Source of the DNA: Anaeramoeba ignava
Taxonomy: Eukaryota > Metamonada > Anaeramoebidae
DNA length: 64,000 nucleotides
Reading direction: 5' to 3'
Assembly (NCBI GenBank): GCA_028826165.1
Contig: JAPDFW010000079.1
Location: 172,001-236,000 of the forward strand
The position numbers and the translations under genes are program-made. Position 1 is the stretch's first letter. Each line of letters opens with the position of its first letter. The notes below the pieces were generated by a model. The model was not told where the DNA came from. It saw only the letters and a program-made list of their open reading frames with translations, and did not search any database. Below, one piece after another: positions 44,401-56,862 of this stretch.

Positions 44401-45041
44401 ATATCAATCCAAACGAATTGATAATAAAATTTTCTAAAAGATCTGTTAAAATGAATCCTTCTAAAATTCAAATGGCAAAGAACTCAAAAAGACCTCTTAT
44501 TCTTCTAATCAAAGATAACTCAGAACAAAAATTAAAAGAAGTTATGGTTCAATTTAAATCTAAAAAAGAAATACTCCAATTCACAAACGAAATTAAGAAT
44601 CTCAAAAAAAATCAAAATTTACAAGAACATGAAAATGAAAATGAAAATGAAAATGAAAATGAAAATAAAAATAAAAATAATAATAAAAATTTACAAGAAC
44701 ATGAAAGAAACAAAAATCAAAAAAACAAAAGATTTCTTGAAAAAGATCACTTTTCAATAAAAAAAAGATTATCAACTGCTAAATTTTCTGTTATTCTTCA
44801 TGATCATAATTTTATTCAAATTGGTAAAACAGAAATAATTCTTAATTCACAAGAATTGAAAATTAAATACTTTGAAAATGTTAAAAGTTACGAAAGAAAT
44901 GCTCATAAAATTAATTTCTCAATCCCAAAACAAAAACTTTTTTTAGAATTAAATTTTGAATTTGAAAAATTTTATTTACTTTTTCAAGATCCAAAAGAAA
45001 TGACAAGATTTATTGAAATTTTCCAAAAAACTGAAAAATAA
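38494..45041 (+). CDS. Giant repeat protein with five PH-like units (frame broken)
   Basis: I do not recognise this protein. The frame from MSQHTTTILIVLVQF passes through KSNEKS, Asn-Gln/Asn-Glu, NEN and 11-residue repeats to a TAA at 45039-45041, about 2180 codons if repaired. It changes frame at several repeat sites (about 39611, 41307, 42064 and a cluster at 43535-43600). Five non-repetitive segments of about 85-95 residues (38510-38760, 39999-40260, 40500-40770, 44325-44610, 44765-45035) share a pattern: strands like FSVIL or VFIFQV, then (I/F)xFxxx, then a closing helix EEDFSQF, KQEMENF, HEEREQF, KKEILQF or PKEMTRF. That is what a PH-like fold looks like; this is inference. Basic linkers (KSHKKSHHKKH) separate them. 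A scaffold or membrane-associated role is possible but not shown. Confidence 0.6.
38775..39135 (+). repeat. 12-bp coding repeat, (K/N)(E/Q)KS
   Basis: About 30 units of a 12-nt repeat encode a Lys-Ser-rich tetrapeptide (KSKE, KSNE, KSNQ). The segment is highly basic and predicted to be disordered. Confidence 0.88.
39358..39760 (+). repeat. NQ/NE hexamer coding repeat with frame change
   Basis: AATCAA and AATGAA units encode Asn-Gln/Asn-Glu. Near 39611 one extra A in a CAAAA run moves the Asn-Gln reading from the frame of the N-terminal unit to the frame of the SREKSHKKSHHKKH segment. Confidence 0.85.
40776..41480 (+). repeat. 9-bp (NEN)n coding repeat
   Basis: AATGAAAAT units encode Asn-Glu-Asn with four or five interspersed ETNIQNYQN or NIQNYQN segments. 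At about 41307 two bases are missing from a unit, which changes the frame. Confidence 0.88.
41540..44192 (+). repeat. 33-bp tandem array, 11-residue unit, about 80 copies
   Basis: The unit encodes DNI(K/E/Q)QI(D/N)NKE(Q/K). About 2650 bp gives roughly 80 units. Variation is confined almost entirely to three positions (K/E/Q, D/N, Q/K). Isolated indels occur near 42064 (+A), 43535 (+A), 43550 (+G), 43573 (-A) and 43600 (+A). The array is open in more than one frame and on the opposite strand; those frames are not genes. Confidence 0.92.
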
Positions 45042-45284
45042 AAAAAAGATTTAGGAAATAATAATAATAATAATAATATTTTTTTTTAAAAGAAAAATGA
45101 ACAAAAAAAGGGGATCAAATTGATCGAATTTTTTTAATTTTCATTTTTTCATTTTTATATTTTTCATTTTTTCATTTTTTTTCTTTGTTATTTTTTTTTT
45201 TCCAACTCATTTTTATTTTTCTCAAATATAAAAAAAAAATTTTTTTTTTGATTTTTATAATCAAAATATTTTATTGATTATTAA
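45042..45284 (+). promoter_or_regulatory. Intergenic region upstream of the Rab gene
   Basis: It holds an (AAT)n run (about 45057-45077), T-rich sequence, and an A9T10 dyad (about 45230-45250) 35 bp before the Rab ATG. No gene is seen. Confidence 0.5.
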
Positions 45285-48200
45285 ATGACACAAGACGAAA
45301 AAACATTAAAAATATTATTAATAGGAAATTCTCTTGTTGGAAAAAGCTCACTTCTTCTTCGTTTTTGTGATAACAGATTTAATGAAGACATGGGAACAAC
45401 AATTGGTGTTGATTTTAGATTTGCAAATATTTCTGTTGAAGGTGAATCAATACAATTACAAATTGTAAACGGAAAAAAACAACGATGAAACTTTTAATTT
45501 TAAATTTCAAGTTGCAAACTTATCAAACATTTATATTTAATTTTATAATTAATTTTATAAATAATTTTATAAATAATTTTATAAATAATTTTATAAATTT
45601 AATTTTATAAATAATTTTATAAATAATTTTATATATAATTTTATAAATAATTTTATAATTAATTTTATAAATAATTTTATAAATAATTTTATAAATAATT
45701 TTATATTTAATTTTATAAATAATTTTATAATTAATTTTATAAATAATTTTATAATTAATTTTATAATTAATTTAATAAATAATTTTGTAAATAATTTTGT
45801 AAATAATTTTATAAATAATTTTATATTTAATTTTATAAAAATAATTTAATATAATTTTATTAAATAATTTTATAAATAATTTAATATATAATTTTATTAA
45901 TAATTTTATAAATAATTTTATAAATAATTTTATAAATAATTTTATAAATAATTTTATAAATAATTTTATAAATAATTTTATAAATAATTTTATAAATAAT
46001 TTTATAAATAATTTTATATTTAATTTTATAAATAATTTTATATTTAATTTTTATAATTAATTTTATAAATAATTTTATAACAATTTTATAAATAATTTTA
46101 TAAATAATTTTATAAATAATTTTATAAATAATTTTGTAAATAATTTTATAAATAATTTTATATTTAATTTTATATATAAATAATTTTATAAATAATTTTA
46201 TAAATAATTTTATAAATAATTTTATAAATAATTTTATAAATAATTTTATAAATAATTTTATAAATAATTTTATAAATAATTTTATAAATAATTTTATAAA
46301 TAATTTTATAAATAATTTTATAAATAATTTTATAAATAATTTTATAAATAATTTTATAAATAATTTTATAAATAATTTTATAAATAATTTTATTAATAAT
46401 TTTATATATAATTTTATAAATAATTTTATAAATAATTTTATAAATAATTTTTATATAATTTTATAAATAATTTTATAAATAATTTTATAAATAATTTTAT
46501 AAATAATTTTATAAATAATTTTATATATAATTTTATAAATAATTTTATAATTAATTTTATAATTAATTTAATAATTAATTTTATAAATAATTTTATAATT
46601 AATTTTATAATAATTTAATAATTAATTTTATAAATAATTTTATAAATAATTTTATAAATAATTTTATATTTAATTTTATAAATAATTTTATAAATAATTT
46701 TATATATAATTTTATAAATAATTTTATAAATAATTTTATATTTAATTTTATAAATAATTTTTAATTTAAATAATTTTATAAATAATTTTATAAATAATTT
46801 TATAAATAATTTTATTAATAATTTTATAAATAATTTTATAATTAATTTTATATTTAATTTTAATTAATAATTTTAATTTAATTTTATAAATAATTTTATA
46901 AATAATTTTTTTTTAATTTTATTTAATTTTATATTTAATTTTATATTTGATTTTTATATTTGATTTTATAAATAATTTTATAAATAATTTTATTAATAAT
47001 TTTATATTTAATTTTATAAATAATTTTATAAATAATTTTATAAATAATTTTTATAAATTTTATAATTTTATAAATAATTTTTTATAAAATAATTTTATAT
47101 TTAATTTTATAAATAATTTTATAAATAATTTTATAAATAATTTTATATTTAATTTTATAAATAATTTTATAATTAATTTTATAATTAATTTTATAAATAA
47201 TTTTATATTAATTTTTAATAATTAATTTTTATAAATAATTTTATAATTAATTTTATTAATAATTTTATAATTAATTTTATAAATAATTTTATAATAATTT
47301 TATATTTTTTTATATTTAATTTTATAAATAATTTTTTATATTTAATTTAATTTTTTATAATAATTTTATATATAATTTTATAAATATTTTATTAATAATT
47401 TAATAAATAATTTTATAAATAATTTTATAAATAATTTTATATTTAATTTTATAAATAATTTTATAATTAATTTTATATTTAATTTTTATAAATAATTTTA
47501 TATTTAATTTTATAATTAATTTTATATTTAATTTTATAAAATATTTTATATTTAATTTTATAAATAATTTTATAAATAATTTTATAAATAATTTTATAAA
47601 TAATTTTATAATTAATTTTATAAATAATTTTATAAATAATTTTATAAATAATTTTATAAATAATTTTATAATTAATTTTATAAATAATTTTTATTAATTT
47701 TATAAATAATTTTATAAATAATTTTATATTTAAATTTTTAAATAATTTTATAAATAATTTTTATAAATAATTTTATAAATAATTTTATATTTAATTTTAA
47801 ATAATTTTATAATTAATTTTATAAATAATTTTTATATTTAAATTTATAAATAATTTTATATTTAAATTTTAAATAATTTTTTATAAATAATTTTTATAAA
47901 TAATTTTATAAATAATTTAATATATAATTTTATAAATAATTTTATAATTAATTTTATAAATAATTTTTATAAATAATTTTATATAAATAATTTTATAAAT
48001 AATTTTTATTTAATTTTATATTTAATTTTATATTTAATTTTATATATAATTTTATAATTAATTTTATAAATAATTTTATATAAATTTTATAAATAATTTT
48101 ATAATTAATTTTAATTTTATAAATAATTTTATAAATAATTTTTATAAATAAATAATTTTATATTTAATTTTATAAATAATTTTATATTTAATTTTATAAA

Positions 48201-50245
48201 TAATTTTATATAAAAATAATTTTATATTTAATTTTATAAATAATTTTATAAATAATTTTATATTTAATTTTATAAATAATTTTATAATTAATTTTATAAA
48301 TAATTTTTATAAATAATTTTATAAATAATTTTATAAATAATTTTATAAATAATTTTATTAATAATTTTATATTTAATTTTTATAAATAATTTTATAAATA
48401 ATTTTATAAATAATTTTATAAATAATTTATATATTTTTTATATATAATTTTATAAATAATTTTTTATATTTAATTTAATAAATAATTTAATATTTAATTT
48501 TATATTTAATTTTATAAATAATTTTATAAATAATTTTATAAATAATTTTATTAATAATTTTATAATTAATTTTATATTTAATTTTATAAATAATTTTATA
48601 AATTAATTTTATATTTAATTTTAATATATAATTTTATAAATAATTTTATATTTAATTTTATAAATTAATTTTATAAATAATTTTATATTTAAATTTATAA
48701 TTAATTTTATAAATAATTTTATAAATAATTTTATATTTAATTTTATAAATAATTTTATAAATAATTTTATATTTAATTTTATAAATAATTTAATAAATAA
48801 TTTAATATTTAATTTTATAATTAATTTTATAAATAATTTTATAAATAATTTTATAAATAATTTTATAAATAATTTTATAAATAATTTTATAAATAATTTT
48901 ATAAATAATTTTATAATTAATTTTATAAATAATTTTATAAATAAATTTATAAATAATTTTATATTTAATTTTATTAATAATTTTATAAATAATTTTATAA
49001 ATAATTTTATAAATAATTTTATAAATAATTTTATAAATAATTTTATAAATAATTTTATAAATAATTTTATAAATAATTTATAAATAATTTTATAAATAAT
49101 TTTATAAATAATTTTATTTAATTTTATAAATAATTTTATAAATAATTTTATAAATAATTTTATAATTAATTTTATAAATAATTTTATAAATAATTTTATA
49201 AATAATTTTATAAATAATTTTATAATTAATTTTATAATTAATTTTATAAATAATTTTATAAATAATTTTATATTTAATTTTATAAATAATTTTATAATTA
49301 ATTTTATAAATAATTTTATAATTTAATTTTATAAATAATTTTATAATTAATTTTATAATTAATTTTATAAATAATTTTTATATTAAATTTTATAAATAAT
49401 TTTATAAATAATTTTATATTTAATTTTATAATTAATTTTATAAATAATTTTATATTTAATTTTATATTTAATTTTATATTTAATTTTATATTTAATTTTA
49501 TATTTAATTTTATATTTAATTTTATAAATAATTTTATATTTAATTTAATATATAATTTTATAATTAATTTTATATATAATTTTATAAATATTTTTATTAA
49601 TAATTTAATAAATAATTTTATAAATAATTTTATATTTAATTTTATATTTAATTTTATTAATAATTTTATAAATATTTAAAGTGGGATACTGCTGGACAAG
49701 AACGTTTTAGAACAATAACAGGAACATATTACCGTAATGCAGATGGAATTATGGTTGTTTATGATGTAACAAATCAAGAGACTTTTGATCAAGTTAAACA
49801 TTGGTTTTCTGAAATTAAATCAAATGCTCCTGATCATGTTGCTACAGTTTTAGTTGCAAATAAAATTGATTTAGTTAAGAGTAGATTAGTCTCAACTGAA
49901 TCTGGAGAAGTTCGTTTTTATTATTTTTATTCTTATTTTGGATTATTTTTAATTTTGTTAATTTTGTTAATTAGAAACTTGCTAAACAAGTTAAAAGTTC
50001 ATATTTTGAAGTTAGTGCAAAAACTGGTGATAATGTTAGTAATGCTTTTCAAGAACTTGGTGAAATGACTTATAAAGCGTATATAAATTTTTATATTTTT
50101 GAAAATTTCATGTTAAAATTTAAAAAATTTAAAAAAATTTTAAAAAAATTTTAAATCAAAAAGTTGGTCTCAAATCCAAAATGTAAATGAAAAAAATACA
50201 GTTAATTTCTCAAATAAAAAAAAAGATAAATCTGGATGTTGTTGA
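45285..50245 (+). CDS. Rab GTPase (Rab1/Rab35-like), four exons, giant intron
   Basis: Rab proteins are GTP switches that direct vesicle traffic. Exons are 45285-45464, 49682-49909, 49975-50078 and 50164-50245, with GT-AG introns of 4217, 65 and 85 nt in matching phases, giving 197 residues. All G motifs are present: P-loop GNSLVGKS (14-21), switch I TTIGVDF (38-44), WDTAGQE (61-67, with Gln66), NKID (120-123) and SAK (150-152). The protein ends KKKDKSGCC, a double-cysteine geranylgeranylation motif at 196-197. [22 protein letters not shown] places it in the Rab1/8/35 group; the exact subfamily is not settled. The P-loop has Leu where Rabs usually have Gly (GDSGVGKS). The first intron is almost pure A/T repeat and separates the P-loop from the DTAGQ motif. 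The gene is convergent with RRP5. Confidence 0.93.
45465..49681 (+). repeat. 4.2-kb A/T minisatellite filling Rab intron 1
   Basis: After GTAAACGG and about 50 bp of ordinary sequence the intron is a tandem array of a 12-nt unit AATAATTTTATA (roughly 340 units) with variants (ATTAATTTTATA, ATTTAATTTTAT, 11- and 13-nt forms). G or C is almost absent; a few G occur near 45788-45800, 46137 and 46948-46962. The unit contains the palindrome TTTATAAA. The array ends just before the acceptor AATATTTAAAG at 49681. Confidence 0.95.
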
Positions 50246-50463
50246 AATGGATTCTAAAACAAAACAAAACATTTTCATTTTGATTTTGATTTTGATTTTG
50301 ATTTTGATTTTCTTCAAATTTTTTTTTTTATTCGAAATTTACTTCTTTTATTGGAAAAGAAGAAGCAAAATTCAATTCTTTTCAATAATAAAAACAATTT
50401 TGGTTGGTTTGTTTTATTTATGTTTTATTTTTATTTTTTATGTTTTATTTTTATTTGATTTTA
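50246..50463. other. Convergent 3' region, Rab / RRP5
   Basis: This 218-bp gap is between two stops. It holds a short (TTTTGA)n stretch (50278-50310) and T-rich tracts. No gene is seen. Confidence 0.6.
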
Positions 50464-53400
50464 TTAATTTTGTGAAATTAAAGATTGAACATATTCTATT
50501 GCTTTTTGTTTAACATATTCAACTCTTTCATCATTTCCTTCTTCTTTTTCATATTGCAAATATCTTTTAAAGAAAAATTTAATCTTTTTTGATGAAACAT
50601 TCAATGTAATTACTCTTTCAAATAAATTTCTAATCATTTGTTGATCTCCCTTTTTAATTTCCATATCAAGATAAACAGACCATAAATCAACTCTTTTAGG
50701 ATAATTAGTGAGAATTCCTTCAAAAATTGTTCTTCCTCTTTCAGCTGAACCAAATTTAAATTCATATTGACCAAATTTGGAAATGATCATGATATGCTTT
50801 CTTTTTGGTGCACTTTTCAATGCATTTTGTAAAACTTGTCTTCCTTTTTCAATTCCAAAATGTTTGATTTGAAAAATTCCATATGATTTCCAAACTTTTG
50901 CACTTTGTCCAAATTTCTTGCAAAATCTTTGATAAATCTCATCACACAATTCAATTTTTTCGTTGTTTTCAAGAATTCCAACAAAATGGAAATAAATCTT
51001 CTTTTGGTTGTTGAATTGAAGTGCCTTTTCAAATAGTTTCATCATCTTCTCTTGCTCTCCATATTGTGATTCCAAATTCAAATAAGCAACCCAAATGTTC
51101 ATTCTTTCGTTTTCTTCTCGGAAATTTATTGTTTTGAGTGCTCTTTCGCAAATTTGTCTTGCTTTTTCAATATTATCCATCGAAATGCAAAAAGCAATAT
51201 ATTTGATCCAAATATAACTATTGTTCGGAGAGGAAACAACCAATCTTTCGTATTCTTCTCCAGTTTCTGGTGGCTTTTTTGATTCAATCATTTCTTTTTC
51301 TTTTTCATAAATTTCTTGTTCTTTTTTTTTTCGATTTTTTTGCTTTTCTGTTTTTTCATCTTTTTTTTTGTTTGATTTTTGGTTACGATTTTCTTTTTCC
51401 TCAAACATGACATCATCCCATTCAAAACCAACATCAATATCCATTTGATTTGATTGTTTTTCATTTTGATCAGAATCGTCATCACTTTCATCATCAAGAA
51501 TATAACTTTCATCACTTTCATCACTTTCATCACTTTCATCAATTTCTTTGAGTTCCTTATATTCCATAATATCATTTTCTTCATTTTCATCATTTTCTTC
51601 ATTTTCATCATTTTCTTCATTTTCTTCCTTTTCAATTACTTTCGAAAAAATTCTTTTGTTCTCTTTATCAATATTCAAAACTTCAATTAATACTTTATCC
51701 TTTTTTTTATATTCTTGTTCAAGTATTTTTTTCACTTTTTTTGCGTTCATTCCTTTATAATTTTCATCTTTCAAAAATACATTCATAGAAATAAATCCCT
51801 TCATTTGAGAATCTTTGATATTAACAATCATTCCCTTTTCAGAAATAACGAACACAGTTGCTTCACAAATCTGACCTTTATTAAAATCATCAATGGAGAG
51901 TATTTTAAATCCCAAGGAAGATAATCTTAAATCCAATTTGACTTTATTATTTGATTCTTGAATTTCTATAACTTTTCCATAAACCAACTTTCCTGGTCTA
52001 AAAACAGCACTAATTTTGGTAATAAAATCATCTGATAAATATCCAGTTTGAGCAAATCCTTTTGCATTCCCAGAAATTCGAATCAACACTTGATTATTTG
52101 TTGTTCGATAAACATAACCAGCAACAATATCTCCAATTTTAAAATCTTTAATTTTTCGAACATCTTTTTTCCTTCGATGATCAATTTTCTCAATTTTGAT
52201 ATCATATTGTGATTTGTTGATATTTTTTGGTTCTTGGATTTCCAAATCATTTTCCATTATTGTTGGATCTATTAAATTAATTTTTGATTTTCTAAGTGAG
52301 AGTTCAATAATATGTCCTTTTTTTCCCAAAACATAACATTGAAAACTTTGGCCTTCTTCAATATTGATTCTTTTTTGTTTTGCTTTCTTTTTCTTATTTT
52401 TTCTTTTTGAATTTTGCAAATCATCTTCATCTTCATCATCTTCTTCTCCAAGTGGATAACTGACTAATTGATCATTTAATTCAGTTAAAAAAACAAATCC
52501 AATTTGATCATTTTCGAGTTTGAATCGAACACCTTTTGATGGAATAATTTTATCAACAATTGCTGAAACAACACTTCCAACTTTAAAATATTCATTTTCA
52601 TTTTCATTTTCATTTTCATTTTCATTTTCATTTTCATTTTCATTTTCATTTTCATTTTCATTTTCATTTTCATTTTCATTTTCATTTTCTTCATATTTTG
52701 CTCGTTTCATTGAAAGTACTAAACGTTTATTTTCAACATCAACAAATCCAATCTTAACTTTAACGGCTTGACCACAAAAGAAATATTTAGAAAGTTTCCT
52801 CAATATTTTTGGATCATCAGAAATTTCAGATGATTTTACTTTTCCTCTTGCAATTGGAGAAAGAGCAACAAAAACACAATCTTCTTGGATTTCTTGAATA
52901 AAACCAACAGCAATTTGGTCCTTTTCAAATGAATGAAACCCGAATTTTTGATCCAAACCAAGCTTTGAAAATTCATCAAGAATTGATTTTGTTTTTTTTG
53001 AAGAAGAAAGTAGTGAAGGTTTAATTGATAATTCGAGATATTTTTTGACTAGATTTGGTTCTTGTGTTTGATGTTCATAAATTCCAAGAACGCGCGCCTC
53101 AATTTCATCTCCTTCATTGAATTGATCAAATGCACGCGCCTTTTTGCCAGGGAATGTATCAAAAACTTGAGTAATGTGGATTCGACCTCGAATTTCTGCT
53201 GTGATTCTTATGTTCATTTGACAATCATAAATATTGGTGATTTTTCCTTTCACAATTTCTCCTGTTTTAATTTCCTCAATCCTTTTAAATTGGTTTTCTT
53301 GCTTTTTCCTTTTGTTTCTTATCAGTTGGCTTTTATCTGGAACCATTTCATCTTCATCCATTGCCAATATCATTCTTTGAGGCTGAATTTTGAGCTGTTT

Positions 53401-56400
53401 TGCTTTTGAATTGGTTTCTTCTGGAAAAATTGTTTTGATAATTTGTCCACTTTTAAATCTCTCGAATGGTTCTTTGATTTGTTTATCATTGACAGAATTG
53501 AAATCATTGAAAGAAACAAATGCAATTTGGTTTTGTTTTTGGGGAATACTAACAATAAGATAATCTTTTTTAACAAGCTCAATTTTGCTGTCAAATTTTT
53601 CTAAATTTTGGAAAACTAAGTTCTTTTTGGTTTTGGTTTTGGTTTTAAGAAGATCTGATTTCAAAGAAAGATCAATAATTTTTTTGCTGAAATCAAAATC
53701 AATAATTTTGGCTCTGTGTGAATTTCCTTCCTTCATTTCCTTGATATTGCATTGATCTTTATGAATGAATCCGGTTAATTCTTCGAAATTTTCAAGTCTT
53801 GCGATTGCTCCATATTCCTCAACTTTGGCAATTTGGATTTTAATTTTGTTTCCAATTTGAAGTTTTTGGTATTTCTCATCAAATTGATTTATTGATGATT
53901 CTTTATCCATTGTTTCTGTTTCCATTTGGTAGTGGAAATGGGAAAGTAGAAACAATGCATCGGATGAATAACATTCACTTTCTTTGATTGTAAGATAAAT
54001 CTTTTCTTCCTCGTTAATTTCAATAACTTTAGCTCTTATTGTTTGGCCGAGCAAAACTTGATCAGAAGTTTCTTTGACAAATTTATCCGCAATTTCATTT
54101 TTAAAAGCAAGACCTGTTAACCCATTCAAAAAGCCGATAAAAACACCAAATTTTGTAATTTTCTTGACAAATCCATAAACAATATCATTCGTTTTGATTT
54201 GTTCCAAATTCATTGGAAGCTGTTTTTTCTTCAGAGCTTCCAGAAGAACATATTTTCTTGTGAATAAAAACGTTTTTTTGACTTCATCTTTTTCGATAAT
54301 CATCAACGATTGCAAATGAGTTCCAATTTTGATTTTTTCTGTCATTTTGAGAGCCTGTTTTGGGTCATCACAAAGATGATTTTTTGCGAGAAATCCGCGT
54401 AATTCTGTTTTTTGGTCTTTTGCCAAAATATTCAAAACACATCCTTGATTATTCAAAGTGAAAACAACTCCATCCACAAGTTCTCCGCATTTAAACTTGT
54501 CAAATTGAGATAAAACGTTTTGGTTTTGAACATATTCTTCATGTGTGAAATACAAAATATTTGTTCTTAAAGTGAGCCTAAGAATTCCTTTCTTTGGTTC
54601 AGCATTTAAAACAGTACACAAAAGGGGTTGTCCAATTTGGAACAATTTTCTTGGGTTTTCTTCAATAGGATTGTTTGATATTTCGGCTGCAGGAAGCAAG
54701 CCTGTGATGTTGTTGTAAAACTTGACAATGCATCCAAAATCCTTTATAGCCACAATAACTCCGTGGCTTTTCATTCCATTCTCAACTTTTTCCAACTCCA
54801 CTATTTTCGGGTATTTTGATTCAATCACTGTTTGTTTGCAAGTGAGAATCACCCTATTTCTGGCTGGTTCTGTTGACCAGACTCTGCAATCCACTTTTCT
54901 GCCAATTTTGAACTTGAGTTCTGGTATTTTCACAGCAACATCTGCCAAATGGATTTTGGGAATCAATCCTCTTATATTATCAGTTATTTTAACAATAATT
55001 CCAGATGGCTCAATTTTCTCAATTTCAACTTTGATTTTTTTGCCAACTTTGATTTCTTTGATACCCATAAATTTTCGTCTTATTATTGATCTCTTTATTC
55101 CAACAAGTGCGATTGATTCCATAAAATTATATCCTGTAACTCGGCAAATCAAATTCTGTCCAACTTCAAATACTTCGCTTAATGATGGTTTATTCTCATC
55201 AGAACAATCCTTATAAACTGAATATCCAAATATTTTTCTTGTTTTTTCTTTGTCTTCAATTTTCACATTTTCATCTTCTTTCTCCTCCTTTTTTTGCTTC
55301 AAATATTCTCTTAATTCTTTGTATTTGATTTTTGAATCAAGATTGATTTCGAATAAAATTCCTATTTTTTCATCGATTCTTTTGATTACTGCCTCTGTAT
55401 AAATATCTCCAACTTCAATATCTTTCTGAACAACATGTTTTCCTTGAATGATATTTGGTTTCATTGTCATTCGAATTTTCTTCTGGACTCGATCGATCCA
55501 AATTATTTTGCATTTTACCTTTCATTTTTTAAAAAAAAAAATAAGTATAAATATTATTATTATTATTATTTGTTGTTTTTTCTTTGTGGAAATATTTATG
55601 TACTTTTTGGTTCATTTTGAATTCATAATCATCTTCATTTCGGGGATTGGATTCAGGAAAATTTTTGCGATCAACAACACCTAAAAAAAAGGTGAGAAAA
55701 TTCACAACAATTCCTTGATTAAGAACATTTGAAATGTTTCCATTGATTAAATCACCCGGTTTGAGGTTGTGGAAAATATAGTCTTTTGGGTTTAATTGGG
55801 TATTCATTGCTTTTCGATAATTAAAACTGAGCTTTATTGTGTTGCTTTCCTGATTGATTTCTTGTGCAATAACATAAATATCTTGGCCAACATATAATTT
55901 TGTGTCATTTTTATAAATTCCGTTGAAAATAATATCTTGTTGATGAAGAAAACCGAAAAAAGAGCAGTTTTCCCCAAACGAAATTGTATATCCATAATCT
56001 TCAACACTTTTCACACTTCCATACAAAACTTGATTGGTGAAAATATCCTTTATAGAAAGTGTTGATTCATTAATAAAACTTGGATCAAGTGAAAGTGTGA
56101 TTTGCTTTTTATTTCTTTCGTTATCCATTTCTTTAATAAAACAAGGAATTTGCTGTCCAATTTTGAATAAACTATTTAGTTCCGATTCCAAAAGTGATTT
56201 TTGATTTGATTCATTTTGATTTAAATTATTTTGTAATTGATTTTCATTTTCATTTTCATTTTCATATTCATTTTCATTTTCATATTCATTTTCATTTTCA
56301 TTTTCATTTTTGATTTCCTCAATTTGATTCAGTGTTTTTTTTAAATATTGTGTATATTCCTTTGAAATATCAGTTGCATGAACAATTCCTGTCAAATTAT

Positions 56401-56763
56401 TAGGAAGACTAATTTTCATTTCATATTCATTGATTTCTTGAATAACTCCCAAAAAAATCATTCCTTTTGTAAGTGTGTAAATTGTTAAATTCTCAATATA
56501 TTTTGGTTCTTTCATAAACAATGTTTCAAATGGATTTTCTTTTTGTTTTTTTTTTCTATTTTTTTTTCATTTTCATTTTGATTTTGATTTTCTTTTGTTT
56601 TTTTCTTTTTTCTTCTTTTAATAATTTCTTTTTCTTCTTTTCTTCCAAAAAGAGGTTTTTCATTTTCATTTATTTGTCTTTTAACTTTCTTTTTTTTTTG
56701 TTTTAATTGTTCTGAAGTTGAATTACTTCTTGGAAATGAAATTTCTTTTTTTTTTGATTGCAT
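50464..56763 (-). CDS. RRP5: Ribosome-biogenesis factor RRP5/PDCD11, two exons, one frame break
   Basis: RRP5 is a nucleolar S1-domain protein needed for processing of both small and large subunit pre-rRNAs. Exons are 56763-55604 and 55518-50464, with an 85-nt phase-0 intron that cuts an S1 domain (MNQK | VKCKIIWIDRVQKKI). The total is about 2070 residues, longer than yeast (1729) and human (1871). The N-terminus carries the family's FPR motif (ISFPRSNSTSEQLK) and a Lys-rich stretch. At least ten S1 repeats follow (for example GSVKSVEDYGYTISFG, GIIVKITDNIRGLIPKIHL, GFVKKITKFGVFIGFLNGLTG). An acidic Asp/Ser/Glu linker precedes about 250 C-terminal residues of HAT repeats (SYIWIKYIAFCISMDNIEKAR, KVWKSYGIFQ, VDLWSVYLDMEIK). 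In exon 1 the frame shifts by one base in A-rich DNA (about 56535-56575) between the Lys-rich stretch and KENPFETLFMKEP. Confidence 0.9.
52595..52690 (-). repeat. (NE)n hexamer repeat in RRP5
   Basis: About 15 TTTTCA units encode alternating Asn-Glu between two S1 repeats. A shorter block of the same kind, with some Tyr-Glu, lies at 56235-56310 in exon 1. Such inserts explain part of the extra length. Confidence 0.88.
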
Positions 56764-56862
56764 TTAACACAAAGAGAAAATTTTTATTAATTAAAAAAGA
56801 AAAAAAATGAAAAAATTAAAAAAATTAAAAAAAAATTTTTTTTTCATTTTCTTTTTTAAAAA
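56764..56862. promoter_or_regulatory. Divergent 99-bp promoter region, RRP5 / RCC1-BTB C
   Basis: Only 99 bp separate the two start codons. The region contains AATTAAAAAAATT repeats and an A9T9 dyad (about 56827-56845), then TTTTCTTTTTTAAAAAATG at the RCC1-BTB start. Confidence 0.55.
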
